Positions 21,422 to 29,613 of a DNA stretch of 29,613 bases are shown here, in pieces; position 1 is the first letter of the stretch; the number at the start of each line of letters is the position of its first letter. The notes under the pieces were generated by a model that saw only the letters and a list, made by a program, of their open reading frames with translations, was not told where the DNA came from and did no database searches. The position numbers and the translations under genes were made by a program. This stretch comes from an uncultured Collinsella sp. (GTDB taxonomy: Bacteria > Actinomycetota > Coriobacteriia > Coriobacteriales > Coriobacteriaceae): positions 1 to 29,613 of the forward strand of contig CAKUGF010000024.1 in the NCBI GenBank assembly GCA_934654585.1, read 5' to 3'.

Positions 21422-22882
21422 ATGTACAAGCGCACCAAGATTGTATGCACCATGGGTCCCGCCTGCGATAGCGACGAGACCATCCGCGAGATGATCAAGG
21501 CGGGCATGAACGTCGCCCGTTTTAACTTCTCGCACGGCTCCTACGACGAGCACCACGGCCGTATCGAGCGCGTCCGTCGTATTTCCAAGGAGCTCGGTAT
21601 GCCCGTCGGCATCCTGCTCGACACCAAGGGCCCCGAGGTCCGCACCGGCCTTCTGGTCGACGGCAAGAAGGTTGCCGTCAAGACTGGCGACAAGATTGTC
21701 GTCACCGCTCAGCCTACGTCCGAGGATTTCCACGGCACCTCTGAGCACATCTCCCTCGACTACCTGGCTCTGCCCTCCGAGGTCGAGAAGGGCTCCCTCA
21801 TCCTGATCGACGACGGCCTGGTTGCCCTCGAGGTCGAGTCCGTCGACGGCCAGGACATGACCTGCGTCGTCAAGAACGACGGCCTGATCGGCGAGCGCAA
21901 GGGCGTCAACATGCCCAACGTCAACATCTCGCTGCCCGCCATCACCGAGCGCGATCGTCAGGACATCCTCTTTGGCCTGACCGAGAACATCGACTACATC
22001 GCCGCCTCCTTCATCCGTGACGGCGAGTCCGTCCGCGGCATCCGCGAGCTTTGCCGCGAGAACGGTGGCGAGCACGTGACGATCTTCCCAAAGATCGAGT
22101 GCGCCCTGGGCGTCGAGAACTTCGACAAGATCCTCGAGGCTTCCGACGGCATCATGGTCGCCCGTGGCGACCTGGGCATCGAGATCAAGCCCGAGCTCGT
22201 TCCGCACATCCAGAAGGAGATCATCGCCAAGTGCAACGCGGCCTACAAGCCCGTCATCACCGCTACGCAGATGCTCGACTCCATGCAGCAGAACCCGCGC
22301 CCGACGCGCGCCGAGGTTGCCGACGTTGCTAACGCCATTTATGACGGCACCGACGCCGTCATGCTGTCCGGCGAGTCCGCTGCCGGTAAGTACCCGGTCG
22401 AGGCCGTCAAGATGCAGGCCAGCATCGCCATGGAGACCGAGAAGTACCTCCCGGCTCACGCTCCGCTCGAGGTTCCGGCCGACGCTCACGGCACCCGCGT
22501 CGTCAACAATGTTGTGGGTATGTCCGCTGTGAACATGGCCACCACCGTTGGCGCCAAATGCATCACCGTGCCGACGACCACCGGTCGTACCGCTCGCCTG
22601 ATCTCGCACTTCCGTCCCAACATGCCGATCTGCGCGTTCTCCCGCCACGACTGGGCTGTCCAGCAGATGATCATGTACTGGGGCGTTATCCCGCACCAGG
22701 CCGAGATCACCCAGGGCACCGTCAACGGCACGATCGTCAAGGCGATCGAGACCGCTAAGGAGCTCGGCTACGTCGAGACCGGCGACCTGACCGTCGCCAC
22801 CGCCGGCGATCCCCGCATGAGCGTCCAGCTCGAGGACAAGGTCTCCTCGACCAACGTCGCTTACGTCGCTCAGGTGCGCTAA
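21422..22882 (+). CDS. pyk: Pyruvate kinase
   Basis: A 486-aa enzyme of the last step of glycolysis, transferring phosphate from phosphoenolpyruvate to ADP. Motifs in order: RTKIVCTMGPAC near the N terminus, NVARFNFSHG, DTKGPEVRTG, the B domain, IFPKIE with the catalytic lysine, GIMVARGDLG and TATQMLDSM. The C-terminal regulatory domain is present (TTTGRTARLISHFRPNMPICAFS), while the extra PEP-utilising domain found in some Gram-positive enzymes is absent. ATG at 21422 follows GGAGG with good spacing. It is the only clear plus-strand gene here, monocistronic, ending at a strong terminator. Codon use is strongly C-ending and looks optimised, consistent with high expression. Confidence 0.98.
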   Translation: MYKRTKIVCTMGPACDSDETIREMIKAGMNVARFNFSHGSYDEHHGRIERVRRISKELGMPVGILLDTKGPEVRTGLLVDGKKVAVKTGDKIVVTAQPTSEDFHGTSEHISLDYLALPSEVEKGSLILIDDGLVALEVESVDGQDMTCVVKNDGLIGERKGVNMPNVNISLPAITERDRQDILFGLTENIDYIAASFIRDGESVRGIRELCRENGGEHVTIFPKIECALGVENFDKILEASDGIMVARGDLGIEIKPELVPHIQKEIIAKCNAAYKPVITATQMLDSMQQNPRPTRAEVADVANAIYDGTDAVMLSGESAAGKYPVEAVKMQASIAMETEKYLPAHAPLEVPADAHGTRVVNNVVGMSAVNMATTVGAKCITVPTTTGRTARLISHFRPNMPICAFSRHDWAVQQMIMYWGVIPHQAEITQGTVNGTIVKAIETAKELGYVETGDLTVATAGDPRMSVQLEDKVSSTNVAYVAQVR

Positions 22883-22910
22883 ATCGCACTTGCAAGCAGA
22901 CTTGCATTGC

Positions 22911-22945
22911 AAAGGGCCCGGAAGGCATCGCCTTCCGGGCCCTTT
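22911..22945. terminator. Bidirectional terminator between pyk and the phospholipase gene
   Basis: A perfect 13-bp stem (GGGCCCGGAAGGC with GCCTTCCGGGCCC), 3-nt loop, extended by AAA/TTT pairs and followed on the plus strand by further T residues. The A tract on the other side allows it to serve the convergent minus-strand gene ending at 22966 as well. Confidence 0.93.
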
Positions 22946-22965
22946 TTCTGTGTGATGACAATGAG

Positions 22966-23814
22966 CTAGCAGCTGGCGATCAGGGGAATCGCAGGCGCAC
23001 CAGGAGCAGCAACGCGGGCCGCAAAGCCGGCCTCGGTCAGTTCGACGACCTCGGCAAACGTTGCGTCAAAGAATTCCTCGGTCAGCAGACGATACGGCGG
23101 ATGGTCCGGCTCGCCGGGATTTTCGCGCACGATCTCGTGCATGACGCCAATGGTCTTGAGCACGTACTCCTGCGGGATCGGATACTGGCCAAACTGGGCC
23201 GCCGCGGCATACAAACGATCAGTCGCGCGCGGGATAGAGACGATACCGAGCGTCTTGCCAAACCAGTCAAAGTCGCCCTGCTTTTTGATGCGGAACTCCT
23301 CGCTCGGCTTGCCGCCGTGCGCTTCCAGATACTGGTTCACGCGCGTGTTCCACACGGTATCGGCCACCAAATGCGACCAGACGCCCAGTGTTAAATCGAA
23401 CAACGACTGTGCCACGTCCTCGGATGCCAGCGAAAACTCGCCGGCATCCGGCCCGGCGACCGGCTTGGCGTCCTTATAACGTTGGGGATAATGTACGCGG
23501 TTGAGTCGCTCGCGCTCCTCGACAATCGAGGTCGCCGCAGCCGGCGCACCCGCCGGCGCACCCTTAAGCAACGGTGCCACATAGGTATCCCAAAACTCAT
23601 GCTCGCGCGGTTTTGGGATAGGCTCGGGCTTGGCAAAGTGCGTGATGCGGTATGGAATGGGGTCGGCAATGCCGGGGACCATATAGCCCACAAAGATATC
23701 CGGAACCACGCAGCCAAACAAAAAGGCATTGCGGTCGCGCACGCTATCGGCAAGCGCACCGGTGCGCTCCAGAAGTCGTTCCGTTTGAGCGATATGAATG
23801 TTCCAGCTTGGCAT
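22966..23814 (-). CDS. Zinc-dependent phospholipase C-like protein
   Basis: A 282-aa protein resembling the zinc-dependent phospholipase C family. It begins MPSWNIHIAQTERLLE, with a histidine near the N terminus, then NAFLFGCVVPDIFVGYMVP, a histidine in RITHFAKP, and LGVWSHLVADTVWNTRVNQYL, which together give the His/Asp pattern of this metal-binding all-helical fold. No signal peptide is visible, so it is probably cytoplasmic, unlike secreted bacterial PLCs; the true substrate is unknown. I chose ATG at 23814 because GGGGGTGG precedes it and the family motif begins there; ATG at 23826 would add 4 residues. A possible -10 box TATAGT lies at 23840-23845 on the minus strand, without a good -35 partner. 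Confidence 0.8.
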   Translation of the reverse strand: MPSWNIHIAQTERLLERTGALADSVRDRNAFLFGCVVPDIFVGYMVPGIADPIPYRITHFAKPEPIPKPREHEFWDTYVAPLLKGAPAGAPAAATSIVEERERLNRVHYPQRYKDAKPVAGPDAGEFSLASEDVAQSLFDLTLGVWSHLVADTVWNTRVNQYLEAHGGKPSEEFRIKKQGDFDWFGKTLGIVSIPRATDRLYAAAAQFGQYPIPQEYVLKTIGVMHEIVRENPGEPDHPPYRLLTEEFFDATFAEVVELTEAGFAARVAAPGAPAIPLIASC

Positions 23815-23893
23815 AGCCACCCCCATAAAAACCTGGATAACTATACCATCACGGCAAAGCCGCGCGGGCACCCACGCATGCTCTACGCAGCAA

Positions 23894-24652
23894 CTATTCG
23901 GCGACACCGACCTCGGTTCCATACGACGGTGTGGGCGCCTCGACCACATGGTGATATCGATCGATATAGATCGCACGGGCGCCCAGGCGACGCACCAAAT
24001 CCTGGTGGTGTGTGCTCATCAAGACCGTCTTGCCCGCCGCGACGTAAGCCAGCAAGAAGTTGACCACGATGTCGCATGAATCCTCGTCGAGCCCGTTGGT
24101 GGGCTCGTCAAGCACCAGAATATCCGGGTTCATCGACACCACCGCGGCAAGCGCCACGCGCTTTTTTTGCCCGCCCGAGAGCTGGTAGGGAGAGGCGTCG
24201 ACCAGATCGGCAACTTGGAACAGCTCCATGGCATCGCGCACGCGGCGCTCGAGCTCGTCTGCCGGCAGGCCCATCTGCGCGGGGCCAAAGGCGACCTCCT
24301 CGCCGACCGTGGCGCAGAACAGTTGGGCATCGGCGTTTTGGAACACAAAGCCAACACGCTGATGAAAGCGCTGTGCGGCCACGGAATCCTTCAGAAACGC
24401 CGCATCGATCACGTGTCCATCAAACAGGTACGCGCCCGCGTCCGCGAGCTCAAGGCCGTTGATGAGGCGCATGATCGTCGTCTTGCCACAGCCGTTGGGG
24501 CCGAGCAGGGCGACGAGCTCACCGCGATCGACCTGCAGCGACACGCCGTCGACTACCGTATGGCCCGCATAGGAGAACACTACGTCACGCAGCTCGATGA
24601 GCGGCGCGACCTCGGCGCCGTCTGCACCGCTCGCGCCTGTCGCGCTATTCAT
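23894..24652 (-). CDS. cbiO: ECF transporter ATPase for nickel/cobalt (CbiO/NikO type)
   Basis: A 252-aa ABC ATPase that powers the energy-coupling-factor importer encoded with it. Walker A GPNGCGKTT starts at residue 51, the Q loop is in GFVFQNADAQLF, the signature is YQLSGGQKKR, Walker B plus D loop is ILVLDEPTNGLDE, and the switch histidine is in STHHQDL. Typical for CbiO/NikO in length and in the FQNADAQLF segment. The start is uncertain: I give ATG at 24652, but it lacks a clear ribosome-binding site, and TTG codons at 24664 (with GGGAAGGG upstream) and 24691 are alternatives. It lies downstream of the Q component with a short gap and is the last gene of the operon. Confidence 0.92.
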   Translation of the reverse strand: MNSATGASGADGAEVAPLIELRDVVFSYAGHTVVDGVSLQVDRGELVALLGPNGCGKTTIMRLINGLELADAGAYLFDGHVIDAAFLKDSVAAQRFHQRVGFVFQNADAQLFCATVGEEVAFGPAQMGLPADELERRVRDAMELFQVADLVDASPYQLSGGQKKRVALAAVVSMNPDILVLDEPTNGLDEDSCDIVVNFLLAYVAAGKTVLMSTHHQDLVRRLGARAIYIDRYHHVVEAPTPSYGTEVGVAE

Positions 24653-24706
24653 ATCGATCGTCAAAACGTCGCCCTTCCCTATTCGCGCCAACAGTCGGCC
24701 AACCCG

Positions 24707-25549
24707 CTACAGCACGGCGCACAGCGCCGCCAGCAGCGCCACAGCGGCCGCATAAACCGCATCGCGCCAGCTAAACCCGGTGCGCGCCGGCGCCGGATAC
24801 ACACCGGCAAAACCGCGGCAGGCCATGGCCTCGTCCATCGCGCGGCTGCATTCCATCGCCTTGATAAAGGTCATGCCCATGATACCCGCGACCGAGTCGG
24901 TACGCGAAAACCCCTCAGGCGCGCGGCCAACGCTGCGCAGCATGACCGATTCGGTCAGATCGTGCGCCGTGCGACCCAGCACCTCGATGTGCTTGAGCGC
25001 CATATCAAACGTAAAGATAACCTCGTCGGGCAGGTGCAACATCTTGAGCGCTGCCGACATGCGACTCCAGGTAAGCGTCCACGAAACGCCCAGCACCAGC
25101 GATACGTTAATAAAGGTCTTGAGCGCAATCTTGAGCATGGCGCCCGCGGCAGAAGCGCCCAGCAGCAAGGCGGGCAGCGCCAGAACCACGGCAAACCCCG
25201 CGGCAGCCAACGCCGGCACGAAGGTCGCCCGCAGTCCGCGCACCGGGCGAACCGCGACAAGCACCAGCGCAATAGCCGCCATCAACATGAGGTACAGCGG
25301 GCTCTGCGTCAGGCACACGCACAGGACGCAAACGAACATCCCCACCAGGCGCACCGGAGCCGAAACACAAGAAAGGGCGCGGTCGACCATCGACCCGCCC
25401 TCGTGTGCGCCTCCACCCAGGCGAACCCGCTCAAGCAGGCTCACCAGGTGTAGGACATTCTTTTGCATCACACGATGCCGAGCCCCCGCGGGCTCGTATC
25501 GCTCCTCGGCCGCAAGCCAGCTAGGCAGCTCGGCCATTGCCATGAGCAC
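24707..25549 (-). CDS. cbiQ: ECF transporter transmembrane component (CbiQ/NikQ type)
   Basis: A 280-aa integral membrane T component that couples the ATPase to the substrate-binding M component. It has several membrane segments (for example LVGMFVCVLCVCL, YLMLMAAIALVLVAV and FVPALAAAGFAVVLALPALLLG) and the conserved coupling helices including FDMALKHIEVLGRTAHDLTESVMLR and the Ala-Arg-Gly-type motif as MDEAMACRGF near the C terminus. The start overlaps the upstream M-component gene. GTG at 25549 with AAGGA five bases upstream, or ATG at 25543, are both possible. Confidence 0.9.
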   Translation of the reverse strand: MLMAMAELPSWLAAEERYEPAGARHRVMQKNVLHLVSLLERVRLGGGAHEGGSMVDRALSCVSAPVRLVGMFVCVLCVCLTQSPLYLMLMAAIALVLVAVRPVRGLRATFVPALAAAGFAVVLALPALLLGASAAGAMLKIALKTFINVSLVLGVSWTLTWSRMSAALKMLHLPDEVIFTFDMALKHIEVLGRTAHDLTESVMLRSVGRAPEGFSRTDSVAGIMGMTFIKAMECSRAMDEAMACRGFAGVYPAPARTGFSWRDAVYAAAVALLAALCAVL

Positions 25550-26606
25550 CGTTTTCCTTGACCGTCAGCGAGACCAGGCGGAATACGATGGTGAGCACTG
25601 CCACGCCAATCACGCCCGAAAGGATATACATCGCGGCCTGGCCGGCAAAGTCAAGGCCCTGCTCCTCGGAATAGGCCTGCAGATAATCGCCCGTGGGCAG
25701 CGTATCGGCAAAGGTCGGAGCGTCGAGACCGACCGAAGCCTGCAGGCTGTCGTCGCCGGCCTCCTGAACGGCGGTTGCGGCGCCCTCGGCGTCCCACTCG
25801 CCCCAGGCGTCACCCGTGGCCAGCAGGCCCAGCGGCGTGGCCACGACAAGCACGGCAACCAGGATGAGCGTGGGAACCAGCGAGGTCTTCTTAGCGGTTG
25901 CGCTCTCGGCGTCCAGCAGGCCGTCGGAAGCCTCGGGCCCGACGATAAAGCTCGGCGCCGTCTTCTTAATGAAACCGTAGATAGCGGCGGTCGCCACGCC
26001 CTCGACGACACCGGCGACCAGCATATGCGGGATCAACATGGCCGGAATGGAAACGGACAGCGGGAAGGGGCAGTACAGTGGAACACCCGAGGCGTTGGTG
26101 AAGAGCATCGGCTGAATGCCAAACTCGATGGCAGCGCAAAGGGCAGCCACGCACAAACCGACCCAACCGCTCACGATGGCAGAGACCGAGGTGCCCCAGC
26201 TCTTGTCGTGCAGGCGGCTGTTGAGCGCGCGGAATACCATGGCGGCAACAAACGGCAGCACGAAGGCCATGTTAAAGCAGTTGGCGCCAAAGGACAGGAC
26301 GCCGCCGTCGCCAAACAGCAGTGCCTGCAGCGCCAGCGCGACGGAGACAGCGATAGTCGCGGCCTCGGGGCCCAGCAGCAGCGCGATGAGTGCGCCGCCG
26401 ACGGCGTGACCCGTGGTGCCGCCGGGCAGCGGCACGTTGAACATCATGAGCAAGAATGAGAATGCGGCGCAGATGCCCAGGAAAGCCATGTGCTCGCGAT
26501 CGAGCGTGGCGCGCACCTTCTTGATGCAGTGAACCCAAACGGGCACCATCGCCACCGCCATGACGGCATCGGTCTGCGGGGACAGATAATTATCTGGAAT
26601 GTGCAT
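25521..26606 (-). CDS. cbiM: Nickel/cobalt ECF substrate-binding component, M-N fusion
   Basis: A 361-aa integral membrane protein that binds the metal. The N terminus MHIPDNYLSP carries His2, which with the amino terminus coordinates Ni2+/Co2+ in this family, and the loop VPLPGGTTGHAVGG carries the other conserved histidine. Multiple membrane segments fill residues 12-225. The C-terminal third (about 245-350) has two further membrane helices around an acidic loop ending ADTLPTGDYL, the layout of an N subunit fused to M. ATG follows GGGAGG. The fusion layout and the NikR-type operator upstream favour nickel (NikMN) over cobalt, but this is inference. It is the first gene of the operon. Confidence 0.92.
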   Translation of the reverse strand: MHIPDNYLSPQTDAVMAVAMVPVWVHCIKKVRATLDREHMAFLGICAAFSFLLMMFNVPLPGGTTGHAVGGALIALLLGPEAATIAVSVALALQALLFGDGGVLSFGANCFNMAFVLPFVAAMVFRALNSRLHDKSWGTSVSAIVSGWVGLCVAALCAAIEFGIQPMLFTNASGVPLYCPFPLSVSIPAMLIPHMLVAGVVEGVATAAIYGFIKKTAPSFIVGPEASDGLLDAESATAKKTSLVPTLILVAVLVVATPLGLLATGDAWGEWDAEGAATAVQEAGDDSLQASVGLDAPTFADTLPTGDYLQAYSEEQGLDFAGQAAMYILSGVIGVAVLTIVFRLVSLTVKENGAHGNGRAA

Positions 26607-26663
26607 ATAAGCCTCCCGGTTGTCGGCGCGCGGGATTGCAGCGCCGTTTGAACCATTTCGTCA

Positions 26664-26691
26664 GTGTTACGTATTGTCAGATTCGTAACAC
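26664..26691. promoter_or_regulatory. NikR-type operator upstream of the metal importer
   Basis: A perfect palindrome GTGTTAC-N14-GTAACAC (8-bp arms if the flanking G/C is counted) lies 58 bp upstream of the M-component start. This matches the GTGTTAC...GTAACAC form I recall for NikR sites in several non-enteric lineages, where nickel-bound NikR represses uptake genes. No nikR gene is in the window. Confidence 0.75.
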
Positions 26692-26701
26692 GACGCGGGC
26701 T

Positions 26702-26730
26702 ATCATAGCAAAACGACGTGCCGCCCATAA
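26702..26730 (-). promoter_or_regulatory. Possible promoter of the metal importer operon
   Basis: On the minus strand TATGAT (26702-26707) and TTATGG (26725-26730) are 17 bp apart. The -35 candidate is poor and lies in the loop of the pheT terminator. The predicted start point would be at the edge of the NikR-type palindrome, which fits repression. Confidence 0.4.
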
Positions 26731-26747
26731 AGCAGCACGCCGTTTTG
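26709..26747 (-). terminator. Terminator downstream of pheT
   Basis: Stem CAAAACG with CGTTTTG (one mismatch inward), then CGTGC with GCACG, around a 13-nt loop. The minus-strand 3' side ends CGTTTTGC. The T run is short, so efficiency is uncertain; the near-symmetrical ends could work in both directions. Confidence 0.65.
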
Positions 26748-26786
26748 TAATGCGCATGTAATATATGAAGGCTCAACGGTGCCTTA

Positions 26787-26817
26787 TGCCGAGTGCAAAG
26801 TCATATAGAACTCGGCA
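26787..26817 (-). other. Hairpin in the pheT 3' untranslated region
   Basis: TGCCGAGT (26787-26794) pairs with ACTCGGCA (26810-26817) around a 15-nt AT-rich loop. There is no T run. A second small hairpin (AAGGC/GCCTT) follows at 26768-26784. Both precede the terminator and may protect the mRNA 3' end. Confidence 0.45.
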
Positions 26818-26851
26818 GCAGTCACCGCCAACCCATACCCCGGCGCAAATC

Positions 26852-29305
26852 CTAGCCGCGAACCTCGCCGTTCACGCCCTTGCACACCTTGGTGACGATC
26901 TTCTGGTGCGCCTTCTCGACCTCTTCGCTGGTGAGCGTATGGTCGTCGGAGCGATACGTAAGCGCGAATGCCATGGACTTCTTGCCCTTACCGATACGAA
27001 CCGGATCGCGATAGACGTCGAACAAGCGCACGCCCTCGAGCAGCTTGCCGCCGGCGCTGGTAATACGGCGCTCAAGATCCTCGCAGGTCACAGCGTTGTC
27101 GACCACGATAGCAAGGTCGTGCTCAACGGCAGGGTACTGCGAGAACTCGCGGTAGTTCTCCTGATTGCGGGCGCCCTTGATCAGCTTGTCCAGATCGAGC
27201 TCAAAGGCAACGACGACCTCATCGATACCACAAGCCTCGCGCGCCTCGGGGTGAATCTCGCCGACCCAGCCCAGCACGGTGCCGCCGGACAGAACCTCAG
27301 CCGCACGACCCGGCTGCAGGAAGGCGTAGCCCTCGCCCTCGACGGGACGGAAGCGAACCTTCTCGATGCGCAGCTGGGCGAGCAGCTCCTCAACGATGCC
27401 CTTGCCAAAGAAGAAGCGCAGCTTGCGGTACTTCATGTTCCAGGACTGCTCGCTCCACTGGCCCGAGAGCACGCCCGCCACGGACTTGGTCTCCTTGGGC
27501 AGGCTAGCGTTCTCGTGACCGTGGAACAGGCTGCCGACCTCGTACAGATGCACGTTGGGCGTGCCATGGGCCTCGTTGTAGGCCACGGACTGCAGCAGGC
27601 CCGGCAGCAGCGAACGACGCATCTCGGTCTGCTCGGCCACCAGCGGGTTCATGAGCACCACGGGGCAGCCGCGGCCCTCGGTGGACATGCCGATCTTCTC
27701 CAGGTCGCCCGGTGCGGCAAAGCCAAAGGTCGTGGTCTCGTTGAGGCCGCAGGCGCGCAGAATCTCGCCGACCTTGCGGGTGAGCCTCTGCTCGCGGGTC
27801 AGGCCGCCGATGTGGTTCTTGGCAGCCGGGATGGTCGCCGTCACGCGGCCCATGCCCCACAGGCGCAGGACCTCCTCGATCAGGTCAATCTCACGCGGCA
27901 GGTCGGGGCGGAAGCTCGGCGGGGTGACGATAAAGTCCTCGCCGTCGCGCTCGACGGTGCAGCCCAGGCGGGTAAGCGAGCGCTCGATAAAGTCGGGCTC
28001 GATATCGGCGCCGCAGATGGCGTGCACGCGGGCCAGGCGCAGCTTAATGCTGTCGATGGTCTTGGGCGCGGGGAACACGTCAACGTAGCCGGGAGCGACC
28101 TCGCCACCGGCGATCTCCTCGATCAGGGCGCAGGTGACGTTGGCGACGTCCACGCAGCCGGTCTCGTCGACCTGGCGCTCAAAGCGGATGGAGGCGTCGG
28201 AGATCAGCGACAGGTCGCGGCTGGTGTGCGAGGTGCGGCCAGCGTTGAAGCAGGCGCTCTCGACCATCACGTCGACGGTGTCGTCCTCGATCTCGGAATC
28301 CATGCCGCCCATAACACCGGCCAGCGCCACGGGGCGCTCGCCGTCGGTGATCAGGCCCATGCCGGCGTCGAGCACGCGCTCCTCGCCGTCGAGGGTCGTG
28401 AACTTCTCGTCCTGCTGGGCAGCGCGAACCACCACGCGGCGACGGCCCTCGCGCTCGGCAAAGGTATCCAGGTCAAAGGCGTGCAGCGGCTGACCGGTGA
28501 GCATCATCACGTAGTTGGTGATGTCGACGATGTTGTTGTGCGGGCGCACGCCCAGGGCGTTGAGGCGCTTGACCATCCAGTCGGGCGACGGGCCGACCTT
28601 CACGTTGCGCACGATGCGGGCGACGTAGCGGTCGCACAGGCCCTCGTCGGCAATCTCGACCGAAAGCTCGTCGTCGGTCGCGCGGCCGGACTCGGCCTTG
28701 ATGGCGGGCAGCTCAACGTGGAAATCGCGGTCGAAGATGGCGCCGGTCTCGCGAGCCATGCCGATCATGGACAGGCAGTCGGGACGGTTGGGCGTGATCT
28801 CGCAGTCGAGCACGGTGTCGCTCGAGCCCACGTACTCGGCAAACGGCATGCCGCAGGGCGTGTCCTCGGGCAGGATCATGATGCCGGAGTGGTCGCCGCC
28901 CAGGCCGAGCTCGCGCGCGGAGCAGTTCATGCCCATGGACACGACGCCGCGAAGCTTGCTCTTCTTGATCTTGACGTCGCCGGGCAGGACAGCGCCAATC
29001 ATGGCCGTGACGATGTGGTCGCCGGCCTCGAAGTTCTGCGCGCCGCAGACGATCTGCAGCGGCGCGGGGTTGCCATCGGCGTCGAGGTTCTTGTCGCCCA
29101 CGTCGACCGAGCACACATACATGTGGTCGCTATCGGGGTGCGGGGTCTTAGTGAGCACCTTGGCGGTCACCACGTGGTCGAAGGACTCGCCCACGGTGTC
29201 GATCGCCTCGACCTCGGTGCCGGTACGGATATATTCGTCCGAAAGGGTCTTGGGATCCTCCGGAATATCGATCATGGTCTTGAGCCAGTCGTAAGAAACG
29301 CGCAT
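26852..29305 (-). CDS. pheT: Phenylalanyl-tRNA synthetase beta subunit
   Basis: An 817-aa subunit of the heterotetrameric PheRS. Domains in order: N-terminal segment MRVSYDWLKTMIDIPED, an EMAP/OB-type tRNA-binding domain (about 40-150, HPDSDHMYVCSVDVG and IVCGAQNFEAGD), the editing B3/B4 region (CEITPNRPDCLSMIGMARE onward), the B5 domain (around IDSIKLRLARVHAICG), the catalytic-like core and a C-terminal anticodon-binding FDX-ACB domain (about 725-817, YREFSQYPAVEHDLAIVVD). Length is typical. ATG at 29305 is preceded by AAGGAG. It follows pheS after a 185-bp spacer that is longer and more structured than usual for this operon. Confidence 0.98.
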   Translation of the reverse strand: MRVSYDWLKTMIDIPEDPKTLSDEYIRTGTEVEAIDTVGESFDHVVTAKVLTKTPHPDSDHMYVCSVDVGDKNLDADGNPAPLQIVCGAQNFEAGDHIVTAMIGAVLPGDVKIKKSKLRGVVSMGMNCSARELGLGGDHSGIMILPEDTPCGMPFAEYVGSSDTVLDCEITPNRPDCLSMIGMARETGAIFDRDFHVELPAIKAESGRATDDELSVEIADEGLCDRYVARIVRNVKVGPSPDWMVKRLNALGVRPHNNIVDITNYVMMLTGQPLHAFDLDTFAEREGRRRVVVRAAQQDEKFTTLDGEERVLDAGMGLITDGERPVALAGVMGGMDSEIEDDTVDVMVESACFNAGRTSHTSRDLSLISDASIRFERQVDETGCVDVANVTCALIEEIAGGEVAPGYVDVFPAPKTIDSIKLRLARVHAICGADIEPDFIERSLTRLGCTVERDGEDFIVTPPSFRPDLPREIDLIEEVLRLWGMGRVTATIPAAKNHIGGLTREQRLTRKVGEILRACGLNETTTFGFAAPGDLEKIGMSTEGRGCPVVLMNPLVAEQTEMRRSLLPGLLQSVAYNEAHGTPNVHLYEVGSLFHGHENASLPKETKSVAGVLSGQWSEQSWNMKYRKLRFFFGKGIVEELLAQLRIEKVRFRPVEGEGYAFLQPGRAAEVLSGGTVLGWVGEIHPEAREACGIDEVVVAFELDLDKLIKGARNQENYREFSQYPAVEHDLAIVVDNAVTCEDLERRITSAGGKLLEGVRLFDVYRDPVRIGKGKKSMAFALTYRSDDHTLTSEEVEKAHQKIVTKVCKGVNGEVRG

Positions 29306-29389
29306 CTAGCTCTCCTTTCATATTGAAAGCCTGCGGAAAGATGCAGGTGGAAACTTCAACTTTGTGAACATCCCTTATAGAAGCGAGGG

Positions 29390-29482
29390 TTGTCCAAGTG
29401 CGGCAGATCGGCCCGAAAGAGGAGCGCCGCGTACTTGGGTACGCAAGCGACGAATGAGCGCCGAGGTGCCGTGCTTGGGCAA
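29390..29482 (-). repeat. Structured repeat element between pheS and pheT
   Basis: Imperfect 16-bp outer arms (29390-29405 and 29467-29482) pair at 13 of 16 positions. Inside is a perfect hairpin GCGTAC-TTGG-GTACGC (29429-29444), and the word GAGCGCCG occurs twice (from 29422 and 29456). On the minus strand two tandem related stretches share the pattern CTTGC..CCCAAG.ACG..GGCGCTC. No protein-coding potential or T run is visible. It begins 8 bp past the pheS stop codon. Confidence 0.6.
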
Positions 29483-29490
29483 GCCGCAGC

Positions 29491-29613
<123 letters not shown>

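Noticed and set aside
21383..22912. Minus-strand open frame of 509 codons opposite pyk
   Set aside because: The sense strand is unmistakably pyruvate kinase; the antisense frame is a codon-bias artefact rich in Asp, Leu, Val and Gly.
26765..29326. Plus-strand open frame of 853 codons opposite pheT
   Set aside because: It mirrors pheT in the opposite strand; composition is Ala/Val/His/Leu/Gly-rich without motifs, as expected from antisense of a biased coding sequence.

Overview
The window looks like chromosomal DNA of a high-GC Gram-positive bacterium, most likely a Coriobacteriia member close to Collinsella. This is an inference from the actinobacterial character of the proteins, GC-rich codon use, a Tad pilus locus without an outer-membrane secretin, and the gene neighbourhoods; no database was searched. 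Nearly everything lies on the minus strand; the only clear plus-strand gene is pyruvate kinase. I saw no phage, transposase, CRISPR array or plasmid origin.

Layout by coordinate (minus-strand genes are transcribed right to left). 1-5593 is a housekeeping block: tRNA-Leu (cut by the window edge), TatD nuclease, rsmA, metG, rsmI and a GH5-type protein that has lost catalytic residues. 5594-6250 has no protein gene but is structured: three palindromic units with an exact 62-bp period, then a duplicated tRNA-Phe 3' end with its terminator, the two copies enclosing a GC-rich palindrome, then the intact tRNA-Phe and its promoter. 6383-6933 is a small toxin-antitoxin pair with a palindromic candidate operator.

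6992-16615 is a compact Tad/Flp pilus operon. In transcription order it encodes CpaB, CpaE/TadZ, CpaF/TadA, TadB, TadC, a Flp pilin, an unknown membrane-anchored protein, a second pilin-like protein, TadE, a large TadG-like protein, a second TadE-like protein and a DUF192 protein. Most neighbours overlap or touch. No prepilin peptidase is present, so it must be encoded elsewhere. A cluster of GCTGACCAAAA repeats sits upstream of the operon.

16868-20979 holds rsgA and a SERCA-like P-type ATPase. The ATPase leader is the most interesting feature seen: it can form a Shine-Dalgarno-sequestering hairpin whose loop matches the loop of an upstream hairpin, and it can also form a mutually exclusive long-range fold. 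21422-22882 is pyk, convergent with a zinc-dependent phospholipase C-like gene across a shared terminator. 23894-26606 is an ECF-type nickel/cobalt importer (M-N fusion, Q, O) preceded by a GTGTTAC-N14-GTAACAC palindrome typical of a NikR operator. 26852-29613 is pheT and the end of pheS, separated by an unusual structured spacer.
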